Made by a program: the position numbers and the translations under genes. From Engraulis encrasicolus (Eukaryota; Chordata; Actinopteri; Clupeiformes; Engraulidae), in assembly GCF_034702125.1 (NCBI RefSeq), contig NC_085867.1:44681687-44745686 (forward strand): a stretch of DNA of 64,000 nucleotides, written 5' to 3'. The notes under the pieces are model-generated. The model had not been told where the DNA came from. It did no database searches and was given only the letters and a program-made list of their open reading frames with translations. Shown piece after piece: positions 37,765 through 49,300 of the stretch; the first letter of the stretch is position 1; every line of letters starts with the position of its first letter.

Positions 37765-39125
37765 AGATTCACCAGCTGGTTGCCATCTGAAATGTGCTCC
37801 AAAATTCAAAATGTTCTCTGTTTTTCAGAATGGCAGACTTTCACACATTTTTCTCAATACTATAAGACCATAATTATCAATAAAGATAACCTATTTTCAG
37901 TGAAATCTCCTATCTACAGACGTGAGTACAAAGGTTGGCAACAAAAAGATGTACATTTCCTATAGACAATATCCTAAGGATTGTTGTCAGAAAATGATTG
38001 AATTACACATACACAGTTGACTGCTGAAAAAAGGCTATTGATCTGCCAAACTTTTCACAGTAGATTTCTGACCAAAAGTTTTTCAGGCCTACATTTTTTT
38101 GCATAAAGCAAGGGTGAGTGTGCGTGCATGTGTGTGTGTGCGCGTGCACATATCCCCCGCTCATCTTTCCCCTGCTCTACAGTGTCTTTCCCCCACACAC
38201 TATTCTGCCTCCTCCACCCCCTCCATACACTATTCTGCCCCCCAACCCCCTCACTCATCCTTCCCATGCTACTCTGCCCCTCCACCCCTCACTCACCCCC
38301 CACTAGCCTGCCCCCCACGCTCAACCCCCCTGACTCATTCTCCCCCCACCCCCCCACAAACCACCCCCCACCCAATGTGAAAAGTTTGGCATGTCAACTC
38401 CACTCAACTTAACCCCCCCCCCCCCCCCCCCCCACACACACACACATACATTATTCCCCCCCCGAACCCCCCACATCCCCCCACANACTATTCTGCCACC
38501 CCCACCTCCTAATTCAAGCCTGACTCATTCCCCCCCAACCCCACTCTGCTCCTCTACCCCCACTCACCCCCTCATTCATCCCCCCACTCCTCCACATCAT
38601 TCGGTCCCCCCTACCCCCCCACCATTCTGCCCCCACCCCCACCTCCTAATTCAACCCAGACTCATCCCTCCCCAACCCCACTCTGCCCCTCTATCCCCCT
38701 GAGTCACCCCCCCCCCCCCCCCCCCAAAAAAAAATACTCGCCCACCCCCCATCCAATGTGAAAAGTTTGGCAGGTCAACTCCACTCAACTTACCGCCCCG
38801 CCCCCCCCCCCCCCCCGCACACACAGACATACATTATTCTGCCCCCCTCACATCCTCCAACACACTATTCAGCCCCCCCCCCACTCACCCCTCATTCATC
38901 CCCCCGCTCCTCCACATCATTCGGTTACCCCCCCTTTTTCTAGACAACCTTTATACTCACGTCTGTAAGGAAATGGGACAATTTAACTGAAAAATAGGTC
39001 ATCTTTATTGGTAATTATGTCCTTACAGTATTGAGAAAAATGTGTGAAAGTCTGCCATTCAGAAAAACAGTGTACATTTTGAATTTTGGAGCACATTTCA
39101 GATGGCAACCAGCTGGTGAATCTTT
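37765..39125. repeat. foldback with C-rich centre
   Basis: 37,765-37,940 is the inverted complement of 38,943-39,125 (shared 'ccagctggttgccatctgaa', 'agaatggcagactttcacac', 'actcacgtctgta' words). The intervening loop is the C-rich tract. Confidence 0.75.
38150..38940. repeat. C-rich low-complexity tract
   Basis: Almost no G over hundreds of bases and many C runs of 6-20. A unit containing 'aatgtgaaaagtttggca' and 'gtcaactccactcaactta' recurs at about 38,373 and 38,755. The only ambiguous base (n) in the window is at 38,486. Proline-rich frames here are artefacts. Confidence 0.9.
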
Positions 39126-39129
39126 TTAA

Positions 39130-40155
39130 TATTAGGCAACTTTGTTTTCCTCTGGGAAAATGAGCCACAAAAGAGATCTAACAAACTCTGTAAAGACTAT
39201 AAACAATTTTGAAGTCTTCTAGAGGGGTGTGGCTGTCTTGAAATATTGGTCACATCCATCTAATGCACCGTTACAAGCCATCAGTGTCACATGACATGTG
39301 CTCACAAATTGAGAAGAATTGAAGATGAAACTACCACAAAACTATAACCCTGCAGTGCTGGTATATTCCAGAACTGAAACCTACATTGACTGTCCACAAG
39401 AACATTGTATTCAGCACTCAGAGACATGGCCAAGGTAAAACAGGCTGAAACCTGAAGACCACTCAACATGTAACTTAAGTCAAGACTGGGTCAAGAAATG
39501 TCTTTAGACAGTTTTTTCAATGGTTTTATGAACTAGTGAAAGTGACTGTTAATGGACCAGGTTGATGAGCCCATGGCTAGATCAGTAATGTGCACACTCA
39601 GATCAGTTGCTGAGTTCCACTCAAATACCAGCAGATTACTGCATAAAAACCATTGTCTTCGTAAAAGATGCAATTTTCTCCCTCTAAAAGATCCAGCCAT
39701 GGGTTCATCCACCCTGTCTGTCAAGAGTCACTTTCCCAAGTCCATAAAACCTTTGAAAATTTTGTCCCCAGGTATTTTTGCCCCCGTTTTGACTTAATTA
39801 ACTTGTTGAATGGTTGTCCGGTGTCATCCCTTCTTACCTTGGCCATGTCTCTGAGCGCTCAATACCCTGTTTTTCTGGACACTCTGTGTTGGTTTCTGTT
39901 CTGGAATATGATAGGACTGCAGGGTAATATTTTTTTTTGTAGTTTCACATTAAATTCTTCTCAATGTTTGGCAGTGACATTTCTTAAGAGACTGATGACT
40001 TTGTAACGGTGCATCTGATAGTTCTGTGCGAACGTGACCAACATCTTGCAAATTTCAAGACAGCCACATCCCTCTAGAACACTTCAAAATTGTTTATAGA
40101 CATTTCAGAGTTTGTTAGATCTATTTTGTGGCCCATTTTCCCAGAAGAAAACAAA
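39130..40155. repeat. long foldback element of about 1 kb
   Basis: 39,130-39,640 is an imperfect inverted complement of 39,690-40,155 (shared 'ttaggcaactttgttttc', 'gttagatct', 'agacagccacatccctct', 'ggccatgtctctgag'). Its outer end reads 'ttgcctaataatt', a phrase repeated at about 40,331. Confidence 0.7.
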
Positions 40156-40364
40156 GTTGCCTAATAATTATGCACACCTGATATAAGGTGTTGGGCACCT
40201 TCGACCACACCCCCATCTTATTATACAAATATACATGACCTGGAATGCTTAAATCAAATAGGTTTTCATGTTCATATAGATTGCTGTTGGAAAATATGCA
40301 TAAAAAAGACAAAATGGTCAAAAAACATGTTTGCCTAATAATTCTGCACACAGTGTACACACGA

Positions 40365-41030
40365 ATTTGCGAACTTTGCCATTCATTCCTATGAGAGAGG
40401 CGATGGCAAGCGAAAGCAAGCGAACAGGGGCGAAGCGAAGCGAAATTATTAAAGAAAGTTTAATGTTATGCAAATGAGGAGCGAATTCGCCTGCCACGGC
40501 TCAATCAAATCAACAACATAACTGTTCCATTCCATTTGATTCGCCGCGACGACCTGATGACGGTTGGACTTCGCCTCTCTTCGCTTCGCTGGCTTCGCCT
40601 CCTATGTGTCCCTACCGACAGAGTGCAGCAGCAAGCGATACGAGCGATTGAGGAGACTAGAGTATGTCCGTACAGGCAGAAGGCAAAGCATTCAAGCATT
40701 CCCATTGGCTGTGGTCACTGACCTCTATACAGTCATTGGCTGTCGCGGCTTGTCGCCGAACCGCGTCATAGAAAGTTGAAAAGATTTCAACTTCAAACTG
40801 TCGCGCTCGTCGCGCAAATCGCTCTAGTCTCCAGAATCGCTTTTGTTGCGCGACTCAATACAAAGTCAATTACTTCCGTCGCTCGCCTCGCTCAGATCGC
40901 CGCTGGTGTATTTCTGCGGTAAGACCTCAGTCGCTCTGTACACCTGCTGCCAGCCTTTTTCGGATGCTGTCCGATTCAACGCCTCATGCGCCAGATTGGA
41001 CCGCACCATTTCGCAACAGCTCAGGGGGAA
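40365..41030. repeat. GCGAAGCGA-rich repeat inside hAT F
   Basis: Dense 'gcgaagcga', 'ttcgcttcgc' and 'tcgcctcgct' words in both orientations suggest a decayed inverted-repeat element. No ORF is supported. Confidence 0.4.
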
Positions 41031-41264
41031 GGGTAAATGACAATATAATAAAGAACTGACGTTATGGGAATCGACAGTTGTGTGTTTAATAAGCTTATTT
41101 CCAATTACTATTTCTTTGTAATTATAAATTTCTAAAAAATAAAAAAAAAGCAAGAATATTAATATTTTATTATCCCATCCGTGGACCGAGGGCCGTGCTG
41201 CGTTGGGCCGGGCCGTTAGAATCAGTACCACCTTTCCCCCCCTAGCGGCGCCCCTGACTGGGGC

Positions 41265-41345
41265 TCTGACAGTTTCACCAAAGAGTCAGGCTTGTTGGCG
41301 TGACAGTCAGAACACACCCACAACCCTAGTGATGGTCACTCCATC
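41265..41345 (-). repeat. tRNA-like SINE, part 2
   Basis: Continues the SINE broken at 37,140. The A-box side is 'cctgactctttggtga' on the minus strand. Confidence 0.65.
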
Positions 41346-41539
41346 ACACTGCCTTCCCCTTCAGGAAGCGCACCCGTGTACTTCACACACTCATGGTGTA
41401 CCTCACGCAACTGCCCATCATACTTTTCCTATCCAGTGTCCCCAGCCCCTTCATCAATGCTTTACCCCATCACTGGGCTCACACGCATTGGGTACACTTC
41501 CGATGGCCTTACGGTAGCCATCTCACTTCTGACACCACT

Positions 41540-41690
41540 TGTAGCAAAGGGTAGTGGAGTTGCCCAGCTGGGACTTGAACCCAGACCTTTTGGAGTAGTA
41601 AACTGGGGCTCTGACTGCTACACCAAAGAGCCAGGCTCGTTGGCATGACAGTCAGAACACACCCACAACCCTAGTGATGGTCACTCCATC
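41540..41690 (-). repeat. tRNA-like SINE
   Basis: On the minus strand it has 'ctggctctttggtgtagc' and 'gtctgggttcaagtccc', spaced like tRNA A and B boxes. A plus-strand relative is at 60,978-61,130. Confidence 0.7.
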
Positions 41691-41854
41691 ACAATAGAAG
41701 TACATGTGTCCCCAGATCGACACTGTTGATACCCCTCTCAGATAATTTGTAAAAAACTATCTGATGGCGCGCTCAGGCCGACTGAGAACTGTGCCCGTGC
41801 CCGTTCTCACAGCTTATCGCAAAACAGCCGGCATGTTCACACTGCCTTCATTGT

Positions 41855-41985
41855 CATGATGACTTTTCAAACTTGCGGTATCTGAGGAAGTTCTCGAGGT
41901 CAAAATGTCATCATGCCAATGAATGAATAAACGGCAAAAAAACATAAAAGAAGACAAATCCAAAGGAGTGAGCAAAACAGTGTTT
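41855..41985. repeat. foldback element copy in right arm
   Basis: Homologous to 31,785-31,920. The plus strand contains CTGAGGA followed by 'agttctcgaggtc' and AAAATGTCATCATG, so GAAAC has decayed to AAAAT. Confidence 0.65.
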
Positions 41986-42004
41986 TTTAAAGGCCTGCTG
42001 TATT

Positions 42005-42180
42005 GGCATCCTGTTCTGTGGTGAAGGTGTCAGAGGTTCTGGAGTAATTTGCACTCGTGTAAAAATGGCTCTGTGTGCTACTGCTGCTGCTCACCCTGTC
42101 GTCCCTGGCGCCTGCCCAGGAAGTACCACTTGATGGGTTAGAGATTATGAGTAGTGTGAACAATTAATCCATTTTCTTTG
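42005..42180 (+). pseudogene. cystatin exon-1 remnant, mirror copy
   Basis: Starts at 'tattggcatcctg', has the ATG at 42,065 and reads into a signal-peptide-like sequence that is out of frame after codon 4. There is no donor and no further exons. Confidence 0.75.
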
Positions 42181-42324
42181 TGACGATACACATAGTATTT
42201 TACAGCAGTGCACACAGCAGTAAAGTATACTGCAGATGGGCCTGTCAAAAGGCCCATTCACTCCTTGTTGAAAATATTAACCTACATCATAACAAGATTG
42301 CTATGACATTATTGAGAGCCTTAA

Positions 42325-42774
42325 AGGAGCACTCCTACCAATTTCAATATGCTGTTGTATTGCTCACGCTACCCTTGACTTGTCAGTACCCGGTGATGCT
42401 GCATTTTTTGGCTCAGCCCTTTCCGAGATATGAGCTATTCTAATGGGGGCAGCTTTTGTTTATTTTTTTTTATTTTATACATAGATTTATATTTTATACA
42501 TAGATTTTATACATACATTTACACATATTTAACATAGGCCTACTCCAAATATTTTCCCAAAATGTATTGCTGTTTGCTAGTTGTCTACTGATGTTGCATA
42601 ACCTTTTGGATGCCTTTGAGAATGAATAAACATGTTTTTTTTTTTAATGTAAACAAACACCTGCCCCCATTACAATGACCAGGATCTTGGAAAAGGCTGA
42701 AGACTCAGGTACTGACAATTCCAGGGTAGTGTGAGCATTACAACTGCATGTTGAAATTGGCTGAAGTTACCCTT
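42325..42774. mobile_element. TTAA MITE, AGGAGCACTCC family
   Basis: Terminal inverted repeats of about 70 bp (AGGAGCACTCCTACCAATTT against its diverged complement; inner words 'gtcagtacc' and 'ggtactgac'). TTAA lies at 42,321-42,324. The mirrored left arm at about 31,218 has a single uninterrupted TTAA. Confidence 0.75.
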
Positions 42775-43049
42775 GAAGTAACAGATTAAACAGACATGTT
42801 CATTACCATTTTGTTGACAGTAAGGCTATGACAGAGGCTCTGCTTCTGCGATTAAAATATCACACACTGGACATGGAAATGCATGAAAATTCTTTATTTT
42901 TTTCACCTTTTTTGTTTGATTTGCAGCAAGTCAAGAGACAGATTTAACCTAGATAGAGAGAAGGCCCAAACAGTTGCCAAGAATCTCATATTCTATGACA
43001 ACCTGGTTGTGTTATAACAGCAGTAATAAAACAGTAAGAAAGCAGTAAT

Positions 43050-43055
43050 TTTATT
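43050..43055 (-). terminator. polyadenylation signal of cystatin gene 2
   Basis: AATAAA on the minus strand, about 57 nt after the stop codon. Confidence 0.7.
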
Positions 43056-43111
43056 CAAGCTCCAATATGACTGATGTCACTTGGGAGTGTGTGCTGATTA
43101 ATTCATCAGCT

Positions 43112-44793
43112 TCACTCATCAGCTGCAAATTTCGCACATCTGTCGACCACTTCAGTGGGAGCCCCATTCCTTGGCATGTACAGAGAGAAGCGACACAGCA
43201 TAACCTGTGGCAAAAACAACCAAAACAGAAAAACAAAAGCATGCTGAATAACTTTGGTACTGAATAACTGCACTTTACTGCAAGTTGCTGTCATTTTTTT
43301 GTCAACCTGTCTTTTTGTCCTAGAGGGAGGGTGGGTGTTGTGTCTGTCTATTGTGTTTTTGTCTATTGCAATGTCTTTGTAATTGTATCAGATGAACTGA
43401 AAATGGCACAGAACAATTTTCCGAAAGGACAAATAAACAATATATCTATCTATCTATCTATCTATGCTTAGGCTACATGAATGTTGAGGCATGTGAGAAG
43501 GTCTCATAATTAAATTGAATCTTAATTAATTGAAACAGTCAAAAACTGATGGTGCAATTTTCTTATTATTATTTCTATTCTGATTTTTCATTCTGATTCT
43601 ATGTATTCTGAGACTATGTCATCCTACTCGATGTTAGTGTTGAATGATCAATGCCATTTTTACAGTGTTGAGCATTTTTTAAATGAAGCTCAGTTGTGTG
43701 TAGTTGGTGCTGCTGTGTAACAATACTAGGTCTTTCATTTCCTCAATGTTGACATGCATATAGTCACTCACCTGTCGCCAGTAGACAGCATCCAGAGATG
43801 ATTCAACTATGACCGCCAACTTGTAGTTGAATCCATTTACAACCTGCAAAACACAGAACAGAATACACTGAATTCAAGACATGCATTGCACTCAACAGTA
43901 GTCCTATATTTTGGTTGGTTTTCTCATAAGCCCTTATGGTACGAAATTAAATGCTCACTGCCAAGTGCTGTTCATGTATAAAAATCCCTACTGAGCTATA
44001 ACTCAAAAGAGCAAATAGTCAGCCAAACTCGTAAAAGGGAAGTCACTTGCGCTCTAACCTTCTTGGTGCGTCCAATTCAGGACGGTATACAATGTAGAGT
44101 AACTGGTCCACTTCGGAAAGACTAGGCCAGGGATGACTGGAACACTCAGATAATTTTTAGTATTTTATTGTGGTGAAAACATAATGACTGACGTTTCGAC
44201 GCTGTGTGCGTCTTTTGACTCTGAAGAAGACGCACACAGCGTCGAAACGTCAGTCATTATGTTTTCACCACAATAAAATACTAAAAAGTATCTGAGTGCA
44301 GTCATCCCTGGCCTAGTCAGCCAAACTCCTTTCACAATGTGTGTTAGCTGCAATACCTGCTCCTCTGCCTTCATCACGCTGCCCCGTCTATAGGCCAGGC
44401 CAGGCGGTTGACGACGCGCCCATAGCCCAAAAGCGGCGTCGGCTGCATCTTGGGCTTTCGGGCCATCTTTAGGAATCATGTGCCAGCCTCCTGTTAAAGC
44501 AAATACAACATCCGTTATGAACACATTTGTTATCAATACATTGCAAATAATATGAGTCAGCCTACTTATCTCAAGATCGCTCAGATTCACACCAAATCAT
44601 ACTCATTATTGTTTACTCAAACCTGTAAAGGAGAACATGGACATCCAACAACGTCAATACATGTTTCAAATAGAAACGGTAGGCCATGATACTCACCCTG
44701 TAATTCAGGACCCGGCTCGGGAACTATTGTATCCTGGGCAGATGCCAGGAACAGCAGGTTGAACAACAGCAGCGTCACAACACACAGAGCCAT
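43112..44793 (-). CDS. cystatin-like secreted protein, gene 2
   Basis: Minus-strand exons 44,793-44,697, 44,490-44,357, 43,843-43,772 and 43,204-43,112, with GT-AG borders and phases 1, 0, 0 as in gene 1. The product is 131 residues: signal peptide 1-20, an acidic/proline linker (21-32) not present in gene 1, GGW at 33-35, QVVNG at 77-81 and one disulfide pair, C105 and C124. The first type-2 disulfide is missing and the PW site is PR (112-113). The upstream GTG-AAC codons are 5'-UTR; the ATG at 44,793 is the one shared with gene 1. Intron 2 contains a 54-bp-arm hairpin and intron 3 a LINE tail. Likely a secreted cystatin of altered specificity. Confidence 0.85.
43300..43466. mobile_element. 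LINE 3' tail with (TATC)n
   Basis: 'ttttccgaaaggacaaataaa' followed by TATC repeats (about 43,443-43,464) is a typical fish non-LTR 3' end. It lies in intron 3 of gene 2. Confidence 0.6.
44107..44330. repeat. foldback hairpin 3 with CTGAAGA..GAAAC apex
   Basis: The arms 44,161-44,214 and 44,227-44,280 are perfectly complementary over 54 bp around a 12-nt loop, and similarity continues outward to 'ggccagggatgactgg'. The strand contains CTGAAGA, a GACGC/GCGTC stem and GAAACGTCAGTC. It lies in intron 2 of gene 2. Half an element of the same family is at 62,340-62,395. Confidence 0.85.
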
Positions 44794-44878
44794 GTTCACA
44801 GGAGTGCAAGTTACTGTAGAGAGCCTATGACACTTTCACTACAGAACAAGATGCCAATACACAGGACCCCTCCATCTC

Positions 44879-44885
44879 TTATATA
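44879..44885 (-). promoter_or_regulatory. TATA box of cystatin gene 2
   Basis: TATATAA on the minus strand, 86-92 nt before the ATG, at the same relative position as in gene 1. Confidence 0.75.
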
Positions 44886-46948
44886 GGGCATGGAGAAGGC
44901 TAAAAACAACATGGTCATGATGAGTTTAGTCTATTTGCACCAATGGGGATGATGTGCAGGGCTGCAATGTGCAGATACGTACGATGTGCAGACACGTGGT
45001 GGCAATGCATGGGGTTGTGCACACGTGTGTTTCTGAATGTTCTGGGAGATGTTGCAAGTGATGCATGCATATCTGTTCACATTGTACATACTTCATTGAA
45101 AAATGCTGAAATCATCGTTAGGTGGAAGGGCCAAAACAAATGAGACAAACAGAGGCTTGTAGTTACCATCCGCTGTAGTTACCATGTCAACCCCAGATGG
45201 GAAGTAGAGGGTTCTGAATAATCCAGCTGTCTTGGGCCTTCTCTCTGAATGGATCTATACAACATGTGACAAATAAAGAATATCCTGGAACCTGGAGCTT
45301 GTTAGTGAAGCAGCCCTTCCCCAACCTTTTACCCGTTTTCATTTCATTGATTCAAAAATCTAAGTGAAATATGTCTATGTCTATATGCATATCTGGTGCC
45401 CACAGCAAATCTCTGAAAGCAGAAATGGATGGGAAGAGCGAGAAAGAAAATCCAAACATATATCGGCAAATGGATGATGCTGATCCTACAGCTATAATGA
45501 CAAGAAGATAGGCCACATTGTGGCATAAATGCAGCAATATACTCGGAATTATAACAGTTGCAAGCTTTAATTAAACAGGGATTTTTGGAGTGCAATTGGC
45601 AATGTGCAGACTTGCCTCTTTCAGCCCATTTGAACCCTCTACCGAAAATGGAAACAGAGAGGAAACCTCCACAGTTAACCCAGTGAGTTATTGACTCAAC
45701 ACAGATAGGATTTATGTACTCTCAGAAATTGTAAATATATGTTGATCGAATTTAAGCCGGACTTTATACTAGTTGACATGGATCTGTATTATAACTTATG
45801 AATAGGAATATTCGTAGGTTGAGAAGGAGGGGGTAAGGCAGTATGGTGTTGATCCCTTTCTCACGCTGCCAACATGTGAGGGGCTGGCGGAATTTGACTG
45901 AGACTTTCCTTCAAAGCTCCTGCAGATTTCCCGTAGGTCTATCAAGGACATAGTTAGAGTCTAAAGAAAGAACGTTCAAACTCCACTTGAATGAGCAGGA
46001 GTTTGAAAGAGTTGGAATGTTCTTTCTTTGTACATTCCCTAGTTTACTGCTTCCCAACCAGGTGTAGCCTACATGCACATGTACATGTAGAGGGGTTGGA
46101 CAAACTAACTGAGACACCTGTCATTTTAGTGTGGGAAGTTTCATGGCTCAAGTGGACCAGCATGTTGGCCAATCTTCGTTAATTGCATTCCACTGGTAAA
46201 GTGAAGTGTGAAGGTTCAATTATCAGGGTTAGAGCACAGTTTTGCTCAACATCTTGCAATGCACACAACATTATGGGTGATATATCAGAGTTCAATGAGG
46301 ATACATTTGTGTGTAACTGTTGCATCTTTCACAGAGAAAGCAAGTATTTGTGATGTATCAAGAGCCATGGTATCCAAGGTAATGTCTGCATACCACCAAG
46401 AAGGATGAACCACATCCAACATAATTAACTGTGGATGCAAGAGGAAGCTGTCTGAATACTCTGAAAGGGATGTTTGGGTGCTAACCCGGTCTGTATTAAA
46501 AAAAAACACCATAAAACCACAGCTGTCCAAATCACGGTAGAATTAAATGTGCACCTCTACTCTGCTATTTCCAACAGAACAGTCCACCGAGAGCTCCACA
46601 GGGTCAATACACACGGCTGGTCACTCAAACATCCCTGTCAGACAGCTTCGTGAAATGTGAAAGAAAAAAAGTTACCCATAGCAGCCTATTCTGAAGGAAT
46701 GTTTAAGCCTTGTACCATAGTTGCAAAGGTGAGCTCTTTTAGGCAAGTCATTTGATGTCCTTCATACCTTATCTATTGCTCTCACATGTGTTTCCAAGTG
46801 AAAAGTCATCATTACAGTACAACATCAAACCTCCAGACCTCCAGCGGTTGTTACTCTTCCAAGAAATTATAATGAAACATAATTCAGAAAAGGAGAAAGG
46901 AGGTGACATTTCATATCTTCTCTGAGAACTCATGTACATTTTTTTTAA

Positions 46949-47307
46949 AGGGACACTGTGCAGGAAATGGTCAAAAAAGGTACTGCAACTATGCTGCTCA
47001 TTGAAACTGGGCTGCCTATTGCCAAATTTGATCTTTACATGAACATTTACTAAGTAATAAACAAATATTTTCTAGTATGGTCCAAGTACAGTCATTTTTG
47101 CAGCTAAAAATGGCTATTTTTGGAAATTCAAAATGGCGGACCATGGAGAAGATCCCTCTTTTCATGTATGAAAAGTGCAGTTTTTCCAGTCAAAATGAAT
47201 ACTTAGAATTCGATGCTGGTGGTAAGTATTCATGGAAAAGGTAACATTAGTGAATGGGCAGCATGACTTCTGGAAATAAACCACTAAAAATCTCACACAG
47301 TGTCCCT
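46949..47307. mobile_element. TTAA MITE, GGGACACTGTG family, copy 2
   Basis: Flanked by TTAA (46,945-46,948 and 47,308-47,311) with AAAGGGACACTGTG ends. The left arm lacks an element at the mirrored position (about 5,735). Confidence 0.75.
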
Positions 47308-47798
47308 TTAAAAAGAGAAAATTATGTTTCTTCTCTGAAACATGGTTTAGATGAGGCATCAAAAATCAGCCTTAGAGAAAATGTCCTCTTTGGCCTTGTT
47401 TTCATAAAGGCTATAAATGGACGAGGCAAAAAGAGTCACTTTAAGATGTGGCTATAAACTTCAGTAGTGAACGATTCCAAAGACACACTGCTGGTTAAGA
47501 GTTTAAAAGCCTTTAATGGAGGCTTTTTCCATGAGCCGAAGTGCACCTGCTTGGCAGAATAAAAGTGAAGTAGCACTCCTTGACGACCAGCACTCCCTTG
47601 TGAAGAGTTGGCTTTTTAGTATCTGATCAACCGTATCTCACTCATTTTGTGAAGTATTCATGAAAAAAATGGATTAATTTCCGTGGTGCATTCATGTTAT
47701 TTCCCGCCTTTCGTAAAGTCTTCACGAAAATAATAGATTAATTTTCACGCTGCCTATTCACTTGAAATGCCCGACTGTTGCCTAGCGAACCACTAGAT

Positions 47799-49097
47799 CA
47801 GGGTTCCCCAACCTTTTTAGCACCAGGGACCGGTTTGAGTCCCATTTTTTTTTCGCGGACCGGTAGTCATGCGTTATAATAACAATAATTATTATTATTA
47901 TTATTATTTGTTATCATTGTTATTATTAATAGGCCTAATAATATTCATATCATAGGGTCTAAAAATAAGGCCTAATCCTTTTCCTTAACTCCATTCAAAA
48001 TGTGTTACAGCCTACATTTAACATAACATTTAGTATTTGACTATTAAACTGACAATTACCAATTTGTGGAGCCATTCTTGGTCATAGGGCTAGTGGTGCA
48101 AGGAAGATCACCCAAAACTAGGCTACTACATACCTATTCTACTATTTTTCACCATGCGAGAATAGGCACTATGCGTTCTCTGCTCTAGCCATGTTCATTT
48201 TCAATGAGGACATTTTTGCGCAGTGAAATTCAGGGCTATTTATGACTATTTATGTCTCCTGGTTAAGTGGCGCTTCTATTAATTCAAGGTCAACCTTTTC
48301 CAACAAGCACGTCACTGTTCTTTCAAACAACACGGGGAATGGTTGGAAGCTGGAGTTTGATACCGCTGAAGTTTGCCACTACACTAGCAGCGTGTGCCCT
48401 CGCGTCACGTTTGTGTGGACTGCTGCAAACCAGCGTTTGATTCTACCGCACTCCGAGTGCCTGTGGTTTTAAGTGCAATATTTTAAAAAAGGCAAAAGGT
48501 TGCATGTCGTCGCTTGATTTTCTGCTAACGCTGACTTACAGGAGCTCCTGAAACAAGTGTTGGTCGTTAGTTGCAACCGACATGTCTCGCAACGCAATTA
48601 CGTTCGTAACATAGCGTTGTTGTCACAAAACTGAAATAGCAACAAATGATAGAAGTGGACATGCAAAATAGCTCCCAAAAGTTTGCTTCGCAACGTTCAA
48701 AAGCCTTAAAAAGGAAGAGCCGGAGAAGACAGCCAACACTCCAAAACGGCCACCATCCACTTTGCATTGCAGCATTGAAATGTAAAGTGGGCGCGGCCTC
48801 GCAGCATGCGTCTGGCGCATTTGACATTCAACTAGTGGTTGAACGGCACAAAGAAAAGTTGACTTGTTATTGAAAATTAAAATAGCCTAGGCCTACTTGT
48901 ACTACTTCTAGGCTAATGCAAATATTAATATGGCGATACTAAAAGTTATATTTAAGATAAGTTCTGCACTGCAGCTCATAACAAAGGCATGTATTGTCTT
49001 CTGGATTTAAAAAAAAAAAAACCTTTTGTCGTGCGGCCCGGTATCAAATAGTCCACGGACCGGCACCGGTCCGCGACCCGGTGGTTGGGGACCGCTG
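47799..49097. mobile_element. hAT element D, 1.3 kb
   Basis: Ends CAGGGTTCCCCAACC and GGTTGGGGACCGCTG. The 8-bp duplication CACTAGAT lies at 47,791-47,798 and 49,098-49,105. The related element at about 52,510 shows the uninterrupted 'ccactag'. There is no transposase; a (TTA)n run lies at 47,885-47,930. Confidence 0.9.
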
Positions 49098-49300
49098 CAC
49101 TAGATAGTTTGATGCCCTTTCGGTACATGGTAATCAAACATTTCAAACAAGCAATTTAGGGTTAGGTTTAGGGTCAAGGTTAGGTTTAACGTTAGGGATA
49201 AGGTTAGGGTTAGGGTTAGGGTTAGATTTAGGGTTAGGTAGGGTTAAGGTTAGGGTTAGGGTTAGGTTTAGGTTTAGGTTTAGGGGACATAAGGCGTAAG

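Larger units (their letters stand above)
37141..41256. mobile_element. hAT element F, 4.1 kb, inserted in a SINE
   Basis: Ends CAGGGGCGCTGCCAGG and CTAGCGGCGCCCCTG are inverted repeats. ACTGGGGC is duplicated at both sides (37,133-37,140 and 41,257-41,264). The SINE sequence is continuous across the insertion. No hAT transposase domain is recognisable. The interior consists of foldbacks and a C-rich tract, so this is a nonautonomous host for further insertions. Confidence 0.85.

Noticed and set aside
38099..38943. Proline-rich open frames
   Set aside because: Caused by the C-rich tract; no start context or homology.
49157..49285. True telomere or chromosome-fusion scar
   Set aside because: The same TTAGGG-type core recurs inside the same foldback element at 52.6 and 58.1 kb, so it is transposon-borne.
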